Positions 1-4,782 of a DNA stretch of 8,290 bases are shown in pieces. Each line of letters begins with the position of its first letter. Within the stretch, counting starts at the first letter, position 1. The notes below the pieces were generated by a model. That model ran no database searches. It had not been told where the DNA came from and saw only the letters and a program-made list of their open reading frames with translations. The stretch lies in the NCBI GenBank assembly GCA_030151165.1, contig JASLEM010000261.1, positions 1-8,290 on the forward strand, read 5' to 3'. This DNA comes from Burkholderiaceae bacterium (GTDB lineage Bacteria; Pseudomonadota; Gammaproteobacteria; Burkholderiales; Burkholderiaceae). The translations under genes and the position numbers were made by a program.

Positions 1-353
1 TCGATGCCCGCGAACGGGATGAACGCGACCTCGCCGGCCTGGATGCGCGGGTACAGCGTCGTCTGCAGCGCGGGGGCGAACGCCCAGTCGCTGTCGAACG
101 CCAGCGCCGCGTTCGCGCCGGAGCCGGGCCGGGCGATCGCGATGCTGGGGCGCGACTCGGCGTAGAACGAGGTCTGCGGCACCAGCACGTTGCAGGCGTC
201 GTAGGCGCCGCGCAGGAACACGACGAGCAGGCGGGTGTCGACCGCCGCGCCGGTCGCCGCGTCGGCCGCGGCCCAGGTGCGCGTGGCGTTGAGCGACAGC
301 CCGCTCGCGAACGCGGTGGCGAGGCCGGCATGGATGAAGCGGCGGCGATGCAT
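1..353 (-). CDS. DUF1501 domain-containing protein, N-terminal part (cut by left window edge)
   Basis: The first 117 residues are visible; the rest lies beyond position 1. The protein opens with MHRRRFIHAGLATAFASGLS, an arginine-rich stretch followed by a short hydrophobic run, which reads as a twin-arginine export signal. Mature sequence follows, with LLVVFLRGAYDACNVLVPQ at about residues 42-60 and then a Tyr...RPSIAIA stretch. That is the characteristic opening of DUF1501 (PF07394), a family placed in the alkaline-phosphatase-like superfamily; its biochemical activity is not established. The start is supported by a Shine-Dalgarno-like ATGAGGAA in the last codons of the upstream DUF1800 gene, whose TGA lies 5 bases before this ATG. 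The two genes are therefore almost certainly co-transcribed and possibly translationally coupled. The predicted location is periplasmic or envelope via Tat. The family call is firm; function is unknown. Confidence 0.88.
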   Translation of the reverse strand, partial: MHRRRFIHAGLATAFASGLSLNATRTWAAADAATGAAVDTRLLVVFLRGAYDACNVLVPQTSFYAESRPSIAIARPGSGANAALAFDSDWAFAPALQTTLYPRIQAGEVAFIPFAGI

Positions 354-358
354 GGTGG

Positions 359-2017
359 TCAGTTCCTCATGAATTCCGGCGACACGATCGCCGCCCACGC
401 CCAGTCGCCCGGATGTTGCGCGAGCGTCGCGACGAGCGCCTGCCGCGTCGCCTCGGACGCGCGCGGCGCCTGCGTGCGCAGCCAAGCCGGGCTCTCGACG
501 CGCGCCTTCGGCAGCGCGGCGAGCTGGATCACGCCGTCGACGCGGAACAGCGCCGCGTTGCCGTTGCCATTGCCGCCGACGAGCGCCTTGGCGACGTCGA
601 AGCGCGTCGTCATCTGCCCCGGGCTGGCCCACGCCGCCTCGGCCATCGACCAGCCCTCGGGCGTCTCGTGGCCGAACGGCATCTCGCCGAGCTGGCGCAG
701 GCCGTTCAACAGCGGCCCGGCGTTGAGCACGACGCTGCCGTCGTAGCTGAGCCGCGTGGCCGACACGACGTAGAGCCACGGATCCTTGAAGCGCTTGCCG
801 AGCGACGCGTCGAATTCGGGCGCGGTGAACATCGTCTTCAGCACGGCGGCGATGTCGCCGTCGCTCGAGAGCCAGCGCTGCACCATGCGGTCGACGAGGG
901 CCGGCGGCGGCGTGTCGGCGACGAAGTACTGCGCGAGCTGCGTGCTGACGTGGCGCGCCGTCGCGGGGCTGCGGGCGAGCGTGTCCAGCACGCGCCGGAC
1001 CTCGTCGATGCCGCCTGCCCGGACGCTCGCGCCGAACAGCGTCTTGTCGCCGAAGTCGTGGCGCGCCGGGTTGAACTCGAACAGGCCGGCGTGGACGTAC
1101 AGCGGCTGCAGCTGCGGCCGCACCCGCGCGTCCTTGTCGTCGATGCGCACGCCCACGCCGGTGAGCACGCGCGCCATCTCCTGCACGTCGCCCTGCGTGT
1201 AGCCGGCGTCGACGCCCAGCGTGTGCAGCTCCATCAGCTCGCGGGCGTAGTTCTCGTTGACCTGGCCGGCGGCGTTGCGCTCGTTGTCGAGGTAGCGCAG
1301 CATCGCCGGGTGGAACGCGGAGGCCTCGAGCAGGTCGCGGAACTTGCCGAGCGCGTGCGCGCGCAGGGCCTCCTCGTAGTCGCCGACGAACGCGCGCAGG
1401 TCGCCCTTCTGCTGGCCGATGCTGAAGTGGTTCGCCCAGAACCACACCATGCGCTCCTGCACCTGGTTGGGCGAGTTCACCGCGAAGAGCAGCCAGCGCT
1501 GGTCGGCCTCCTCGGCCTCGGCGTTCAGCGTCTTCTGGTAGGCCTGCAGCGCGGCCTTCTTCTGCTCGTCGTCGGCGATCTGCTCCGCGGCCTTGCGCTG
1601 CGCGGCGTCCGCGCGCAGCCGCGTGGCGAGCGGCTCGCGCACGATGCGCATCTGGGACAGCCGGTCGTTCACCGCCGTCGGCCACGTCACGGATTGCGGA
1701 TGCAGCTGCGCGTCGAGCCAGCGGCTCCAGCCGAGCTGGCCGACCGCCTGCAGCGCGGTCGCGTCGACGCCGCCGGTGACGCGGTCGACGCGCCGGGCGT
1801 CGAGCGTGTCGACGCGCATCGCCGCGGCTTCCTGGTGGGTGTCGGCGACGGCGATGTCCGGCGCGACGCCCGCGGGATGCGCCGGCGCCTCGTCGCGGCG
1901 GGCGGTGGTGTCGCACGCGGCCAGCGTCGCGAGCAGCAGCGCCGCCAGCGCCAGCGCGGCGGCGCGCGTCGCCGCGCGCACGGGCGGTGCGAGGTCGACA
2001 GGCGGGGAGGTGGGCAT
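359..2017 (-). CDS. DUF1800 domain-containing lipoprotein
   Basis: This 552-residue protein of the DUF1800 family (PF08811) has no established enzymatic activity. After the chosen start MPTSPPVDL there is a hydrophobic segment ending in a lipobox-like LATLAAC, with Cys at about residue 35, so a lipoprotein anchored in the envelope is predicted. Residues about 134-177 form a charged, alanine-rich helical insert. Family hallmarks follow: WFWANHFSI (about 192-200), a YLDN...NENYARELMELHTLGV block (about 243-269) and FNPARHDFGDKTLFG (about 315-329). The frame stays open upstream to an ATG at 2179, but that 54-residue extension lacks export-signal character and would bury the lipobox, so the start at 2017 is preferred even though its Shine-Dalgarno is poor. 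A DUF1501 gene follows after 5 bases; this pairing recurs in many bacteria and suggests the two products act together in the envelope (inference). Confidence 0.9.
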   Translation of the reverse strand: MPTSPPVDLAPPVRAATRAAALALAALLLATLAACDTTARRDEAPAHPAGVAPDIAVADTHQEAAAMRVDTLDARRVDRVTGGVDATALQAVGQLGWSRWLDAQLHPQSVTWPTAVNDRLSQMRIVREPLATRLRADAAQRKAAEQIADDEQKKAALQAYQKTLNAEAEEADQRWLLFAVNSPNQVQERMVWFWANHFSIGQQKGDLRAFVGDYEEALRAHALGKFRDLLEASAFHPAMLRYLDNERNAAGQVNENYARELMELHTLGVDAGYTQGDVQEMARVLTGVGVRIDDKDARVRPQLQPLYVHAGLFEFNPARHDFGDKTLFGASVRAGGIDEVRRVLDTLARSPATARHVSTQLAQYFVADTPPPALVDRMVQRWLSSDGDIAAVLKTMFTAPEFDASLGKRFKDPWLYVVSATRLSYDGSVVLNAGPLLNGLRQLGEMPFGHETPEGWSMAEAAWASPGQMTTRFDVAKALVGGNGNGNAALFRVDGVIQLAALPKARVESPAWLRTQAPRASEATRQALVATLAQHPGDWAWAAIVSPEFMRN

Positions 2018-2036
2018 GATGTGGCGAACGGAAGAG

Positions 2037-2061
2037 GTGTCGGGCGCGGCACGCCCGATAC
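2037..2061. other. Stem-loop in the leader of the DUF1800 gene
   Basis: TCGGGCG (2040-2046) and CGCCCGA (2052-2058) are perfect inverted copies around a 5-base loop. The arms extend outward to 2037 and 2061, with one G-U pair as plus-strand RNA or one mismatch as minus-strand RNA. It lies about 20 bases upstream of the preferred DUF1800 start. It could be an operator or an RNA hairpin; no specific role is shown. Confidence 0.35.
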
Positions 2062-2087
2062 GCACAACGGCTCGCGGGCCCTGCGCG

Positions 2088-2117
2088 TTGATAGGGTCGA
2101 CGAGCAGGGCGGGTAAA
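2088..2117 (-). promoter_or_regulatory. Candidate promoter for the DUF1800-DUF1501 unit
   Basis: Read on the minus strand, TTTACC (2117-2112) and TATCAA (2093-2088) are separated by 18 bases and match the sigma-70 -35 and -10 consensus at four of six positions each. Transcription would begin near 2081, giving a leader of about 64 bases before the ATG at 2017. This location lies inside the longer reading frame starting at 2179, so it would support the shorter protein. On the plus strand TTGATA is a good -35, but the matching -10 (GGTAAA) is poor. The prediction rests on pattern alone in very GC-rich DNA and is weak. Confidence 0.25.
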
Positions 2118-2136
2118 GCTGTGTATCGCAGAATGC

Positions 2137-2164
2137 CCGGGAGCCGGCCGGGAGCGGCCGGGAT
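2137..2164. repeat. Three short CCGGGA direct repeats
   Basis: CCGGGA occurs at 2137, 2148 and 2158, spaced 11 and 10 bases apart, in the region between the divergent DUF1800 and cupin genes. The first two copies share CCGGGAG. Spacing of about one helical turn would place the copies on one face of the DNA, as in some regulator binding sites, but GC-rich DNA produces such words easily. Confidence 0.3.
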
Positions 2165-2249
2165 CGTCCTCGCGGGCATTGTTCAGCCGCTTCCTTGCCC
2201 GAACATGAACTCGCCCGCGCGCCGCGCGGCGCCGCCAACGGAGCTTTCA

Positions 2250-2756
2250 ATGACCAGCAAAGCCGACGAGCTCAGAGCCAGGCTCATCCGCAACTTCAAC
2301 GAGGTCGAGCTGCGGCACGACCTGCGCGCCCCGCTCTACGACAGCCGTGGCGCGCGCCTCGGGACGGGCACGGCCGCTGTCAAGCTCGGCGCGAGCGTCG
2401 ACATCGTCGCGCCCGGCATGCGCAGCTGCCCGTACCACCTGCATCATGCGCAGGAGGAGATGTTCGTCGTGATCGAGGGCCGCGGCACGCTGCGCGTCGC
2501 GGGCGAGATGCTGCCCATCCGGGCGGGCGACGTGATGTTCATCCCGGCCGGGCCCGACTATCCGCACCAGATCATCAACACGTCCGACGAGCCGCTGAAG
2601 TACCTGTCGATGAGCACGAAGGAGCAGCCCGAGATCTGCGAGTACCCCGATTCCGGCAAGTACCTCGCCGCCGCGCGCATCCCGGCGCAGGGCAGCGCGT
2701 TCGACCGCATCGACCGGCTGGGGCCGGACATCGACTACTGGGACGGCGAGCCCTGA
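2250..2756 (+). CDS. Cupin domain-containing protein
   Basis: This is a 168-residue single-domain cupin of unknown substrate, predicted cytoplasmic since no signal peptide is seen. Cupin motif 1 is at residues 61-77 (PYHLHHAQEEMFVVIEG): His63, His65 and Glu70 are the expected metal ligands. Motif 2 is at 93-110 (GDVMFIPAGPDYPHQIIN), with His106 as the fourth ligand and two more residues than canonical between PxG and His. All four ligands are present, so metal binding is likely. The C-terminal tail ending DYWDGEP follows the barrel. The start is set by GGAG six bases upstream of the ATG at 2250; an in-frame ATG at 2205 lacks a ribosome binding site. The gene is monocistronic here: divergent from DUF1800 and convergent with the gene at 2776-3138. 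Small cupins include isomerases, dioxygenases and sugar-binding proteins; the sequence does not let me choose. Confidence 0.88.
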   Translation: MTSKADELRARLIRNFNEVELRHDLRAPLYDSRGARLGTGTAAVKLGASVDIVAPGMRSCPYHLHHAQEEMFVVIEGRGTLRVAGEMLPIRAGDVMFIPAGPDYPHQIINTSDEPLKYLSMSTKEQPEICEYPDSGKYLAAARIPAQGSAFDRIDRLGPDIDYWDGEP

Positions 2757-2779
2757 GGCGCGCGTCGCGGGCGCCTCAG
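2753..2779. terminator. Hairpin shared by two convergent genes, containing both stop codons
   Basis: CTGAGGCGC (2753-2761) and GCGCCTCAG (2771-2779) form a perfect 9-base-pair inverted repeat with a 9-base loop. The TGA of the cupin (2754-2756) lies in the left arm and the TGA of the opposite gene (2776-2778) in the right arm, so each stop codon pairs with the complement of the other. No T-run follows on either strand, so it is not a classical intrinsic terminator. A bidirectional 3'-end stabiliser or weak terminator is the likely role. Confidence 0.5.
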
Positions 2780-3138
2780 CGTCCGGCCGGGCGGAACTCG
2801 GCGTGCACCTGCGGGTTGGTCGGGCGCTGGGGCCGCGAGTTCGGGTAGTACATGATCGCGCTGCCTTCGCGCAGCGCCTCCTGGCAGCGCGCCATCATCT
2901 GCACGTCGTCGCTCTTGCTCAGGGCCTCGATGCTCAGCATGCCGAAGTCGACGATGTGGATCGTCGGCAGGCCATGCGACTTCGCGCAGGCGGCGCGCGC
3001 CGCGTCGTCGTTGCGCGCCGGCTGGGTCTGGCGCAGCAGCAGCAGGCCGTCATGCGCGACGAAGCCGGACGGGAACTCGGCCGCGAGCTCCGGGCCGGCG
3101 GGGAAGTCCGCGATGAACTTGTAGATGGCGATCGACAT
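2776..3138 (-). CDS. Conserved-looking hypothetical protein, 120 residues
   Basis: I do not recognise this protein. It starts [20 protein letters not shown] and has no signal peptide or membrane segment, so it is probably cytoplasmic. It has an alternating hydrophobic/polar character with likely strands (GLLLLRQTQ at 31-39, TIHIVDFGM at 59-67, AIMYYPN at 94-100) and a helix around 68-90. Two cysteines (51 and 85) are not in a metal-binding arrangement. The last 20 residues are proline- and arginine-rich and probably disordered. The start at 3138 was chosen because the upstream part of the open frame is low-complexity arginine/proline sequence typical of non-coding GC-rich DNA; the ribosome binding site is weak. 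The gene converges on the cupin and diverges from ssb across about 190 bases. Coding status is likely from its amino-acid composition, but homologues were not checked. Confidence 0.62.
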   Translation of the reverse strand: MSIAIYKFIADFPAGPELAAEFPSGFVAHDGLLLLRQTQPARNDDAARAACAKSHGLPTIHIVDFGMLSIEALSKSDDVQMMARCQEALREGSAIMYYPNSRPQRPTNPQVHAEFRPAGR

Positions 3139-3252
3139 GCGAGATCCGGGAGCGGGAAAGTGCCCGAGGATACCGCTTCGCGCCGAGCCCCGGGCGCGGC
3201 GGGAGCGGACGAAATCGAGGGTTTGGCGCGGGTGGGCCGGCGGGCCAGCCGG

Positions 3253-3258
3253 CATAAT
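3253..3258 (+). promoter_or_regulatory. Candidate -10 element of ssb
   Basis: CATAAT is one base off the TATAAT consensus and is the only AT-rich patch in the region between the divergent genes. Transcription would start near 3265 and give a leader of about 64 bases. No convincing -35 hexamer lies 16-18 bases upstream. No LexA-type CTGT...ACAG box was seen between 3139 and 3328. Confidence 0.3.
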
Positions 3259-3272
3259 TGGGGCTCACCAAC

Positions 3273-3290
3273 GCCGCCGAGTCCGGCGGC
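3273..3290 (+). other. Stem-loop in the ssb leader
   Basis: GCCGCCG (3273-3279) and CGGCGGC (3284-3290) form a perfect 7-base-pair stem with an AGTC tetraloop. It would sit in the 5' untranslated region, 38 bases before the ssb ATG and about 8 bases after the predicted transcription start, where it could stabilise the message. The structure is clear in the sequence; a function is not. Confidence 0.35.
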
Positions 3291-3328
3291 CGGCCACGGG
3301 GAGCCGTCCCCATTTCCTGGAGCACGCC

Positions 3329-3856
3329 ATGGCGTCAGTCAACAAAGTCATTCTCATCGGCAACTGCGGGCGCGACCCGGAAGTTCGCTACACCCCCAGC
3401 GGCACCGCGATCTGCAACGTGTCGGTCGCCACGTCGAGCCGCCGCAAGGACAAGGCCAGCGGCGAAAGCATCGAGGACACCCAGTGGCACCGCGTCACGT
3501 TCTATGACCGCTTGGCCGAGATCGCCGGCGAATACCTGAAGAAGGGCAAGCCCGTCTACATCGAGGGACGCCTGAAGTACGGCAAGTACACCGACAAGGA
3601 CGGCATCGAGCGCAACACGGTCGACATCGTCGCCGAACAGATGCAGATGCTCGGCGGCCGCGATGGCGGCGGCGGCGACGAGGGCGGCGGTGGCGGCGGT
3701 GGCCGCTACCTCGCCCCGCGCGACGGCGTCGATGGCGGCGACCGCGACGAGCGCCCGTCCCGCCCGGCGGCGCGCCCGGCACCGGCCCCCGCCCCGCGTC
3801 CGGCCCCGAAGGCCGCGACCGGCTTCGACGACATGGACGACGACATCCCGTTCTGA
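3329..3856 (+). CDS. ssb: Single-stranded DNA-binding protein
   Basis: The product binds and protects single-stranded DNA during replication, recombination and repair, and recruits partner proteins through its C-terminal tip. It has 175 residues, close to the family norm. The OB fold spans about residues 1-110 ([20 protein letters not shown], then [36 protein letters not shown] and [10 protein letters not shown]). A Gly-rich then Pro/Ala-rich disordered linker covers about 111-164, and the acidic tip DDDIPF ends the protein. Against the E. coli sequence recalled from memory, Trp54 is kept (Trp53), while Trp40, Phe60 and Trp88 correspond to Arg39, Tyr59 and Tyr87. The start is fixed by GGAG six bases before the ATG; the open frame continues upstream but without family similarity. 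It is a single-gene unit with its own terminator; uvrA, a frequent neighbour of ssb, is not in this window. Confidence 0.97.
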   Translation: MASVNKVILIGNCGRDPEVRYTPSGTAICNVSVATSSRRKDKASGESIEDTQWHRVTFYDRLAEIAGEYLKKGKPVYIEGRLKYGKYTDKDGIERNTVDIVAEQMQMLGGRDGGGGDEGGGGGGGRYLAPRDGVDGGDRDERPSRPAARPAPAPAPRPAPKAATGFDDMDDDIPF

Positions 3857-3897
3857 TCGACCGACATCGCCGCGGCAAGCCGCCGCGCGCCTGCAAC

Positions 3898-3930
3898 AAG
3901 GGCTTGTCGCGATCGTCGCGGCAGGCCCTT
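3898..3930 (+). terminator. Stem-loop terminator of ssb
   Basis: The arms 3898-3912 and 3916-3930 pair over 15 positions (13 Watson-Crick, 2 G-U) around a 3-base TCG loop, 41 bases after the ssb stop. A pyrimidine-rich CCTGTTTCT follows, which makes this a plausible Rho-independent terminator. In the opposite direction the two G-U pairs become A-C mismatches, so it would terminate the convergent PEP-CTERM gene (ending at 3951) less well. A smaller 6-base-pair hairpin (3871-3887) precedes it. Confidence 0.75.
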
Positions 3931-3950
3931 CCTGTTTCTGGCGCGGGCGC

Positions 3951-4550
3951 TCAGACTGGCGTGCGTTCCCGTTCGTGCCGGCGGCGCACGCCCAGGGCGA
4001 ACACGCCCAGCCCCGCGACGAACAGCCCCATCGAGCGGGGCAGCGGCACGGCGGCGAGCGGCTGGGCCAGAAGGGAGCCCGAATACGAACCGGGCTGGAC
4101 GACGTCGCCACGGATTTCCAGCGCGTAGTTGCCGGCGCCCAGCGCCGAGGTCGGCGTCAGCGCGACCACGCTTTGCAGCCCGGTCGTGGGCATGCTGACG
4201 CTGAGCCACGACACGATCGGCGAGCCCGACGGCGGGTTGGTCACGAGGTTCACCTGCAGGTTCGAGATGCCGAACAGCATCGCGTTGCCGTCCGGGTCGC
4301 GGAAGTTGATCGCCGCGGCGATGCTCGACACCTCGAACGAGCCGTTCAGCGTGAACGTCCATTCGTCGAGGAAGTTGTAGAGGCCGTCGCTGCTGGTCGT
4401 GCCGGGTACGACGTTGCTGTTCGCGAAGGCGACGGACGTCCCCGCATCGATCGGCCCCGGTTGCAGGATGCCGACGAAATCGGCGCGCGCGGCGGTCGCT
4501 GCGAACGCGACGAGGGCGAACGAGACGATCCTGGGCAGGACTTTCGGCAT
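3951..4550 (-). CDS. PEP-CTERM sorting domain-containing exported protein
   Basis: This 199-residue protein has a signal peptide (Lys/Arg start, hydrophobic core about 8-20, cleavage near ATAARA-D at about 23) and a C-terminal PEP-CTERM sorting signal. The signal is VPLPR at 168-172, then a hydrophobic helix at about 174-188 and the basic cluster RRRHERER. Exosortase systems recognise and cut such tails during export to the surface or extracellular matrix. The central region is strand-rich, Ser/Thr/Gly-rich and low in charge. It contains FLDEWTFTL at 60-68, resembling the FxDxF motif of one PEP-CTERM subgroup. A strong GGAGG lies four bases before the ATG. No exosortase gene is in the window, which is usual since these substrates are scattered. 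The gene stands alone between ssb and ligD. The exact function is unknown; a role in exopolysaccharide or biofilm matrix is a family-level inference. Confidence 0.88.
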   Translation of the reverse strand: MPKVLPRIVSFALVAFAATAARADFVGILQPGPIDAGTSVAFANSNVVPGTTSSDGLYNFLDEWTFTLNGSFEVSSIAAAINFRDPDGNAMLFGISNLQVNLVTNPPSGSPIVSWLSVSMPTTGLQSVVALTPTSALGAGNYALEIRGDVVQPGSYSGSLLAQPLAAVPLPRSMGLFVAGLGVFALGVRRRHERERTPV

Positions 4551-4689
4551 GGGGCCTCCACTGTTCTTGGTGATCCGTCGACGCGGCGCAGCCGGATGGA
4601 CGTCCCTCGACGTTCCCGCCGGGCGGCTGGTCGGGCTCGGCGAGCGGCTTGCTCGTCGGTGATCATGGGCCGCGCTTGTGACGTCCTGT

Positions 4690-4708
4690 CGGCCGGATCC
4701 CCCGGCCG
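4690..4708. repeat. Inverted repeat in the ligD 3' spacer
   Basis: CGGCCGG (4690-4696) and CCGGCCG (4702-4708) form a perfect 7-base-pair stem around the loop ATCCC. It lies about 75-95 bases past the ligD stop in the direction of ligD transcription. It may contribute to termination; no T-run follows. Confidence 0.35.
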
Positions 4709-4719
4709 GGCAGGCGAAA

Positions 4720-4731
4720 CGGACTAGTCCG
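4720..4731. repeat. 12-base perfect palindrome with central CTAG
   Basis: CGGACTAGTCCG is a perfect 12-base palindrome. CTAG is a tetranucleotide usually avoided in proteobacterial genomes. The palindrome sits between two other inverted repeats downstream of ligD. It could be an operator half-site pair or part of a termination region; the sequence alone does not decide. Confidence 0.35.
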
Positions 4732-4743
4732 ACCGGGCGGTGC

Positions 4744-4777
4744 GCGGCCGTCCGCGCTCCCGCGCAGCAGCGGCCGC
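4744..4777 (-). terminator. Possible terminator hairpin after ligD
   Basis: GCGGCCG (4744-4750) pairs perfectly with CGGCCGC (4771-4777), and an inner GCGC/GCGC hairpin with a 4-base loop (4754-4765) nests inside. It begins 5 bases after the ligD stop codon in the direction of transcription. The stem is strong, but no T-tract follows, so Rho-independent termination is uncertain. Confidence 0.35.
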
Positions 4778-4782
4778 ACGGT

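Larger units (their letters stand above)
4551..4782. other. Gene-free spacer between ligD and the PEP-CTERM gene
   Basis: These 232 bases must hold the 3' end of the ligD message and the promoter of the PEP-CTERM gene. No convincing sigma-70 hexamers were found. No minus-strand TTGC core of a sigma-54 site (GCAA on the plus strand) occurs here. The ligD-proximal half carries three inverted repeats, listed separately where supported. No credible small gene was seen. Confidence 0.5.

Noticed and set aside
413..2116. Long plus-strand open frame (567 codons) antisense to DUF1800
   Set aside because: Its product is almost entirely Arg/Ala/Val/Leu low-complexity sequence with no family motif. It is the expected stop-poor shadow of a GC-rich gene that has clear DUF1800 motifs on the other strand.
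3125..3328. Upstream extension of the ssb frame (68 extra residues)
   Set aside because: SSB proteins begin at MASVNK, which here has a good GGAG; the extension contains the leader hairpin and candidate promoter.
2803..3507. Plus-strand open frame antisense to the 120-residue protein
   Set aside because: Arg/Ala-rich product that also runs through the ssb promoter and gene start; no ribosome binding site.
3335..4111. Minus-strand frame antisense to ssb
   Set aside because: Repetitive Ala/Arg/Val product mirroring the Gly-rich SSB linker; ssb on the plus strand is unambiguous.
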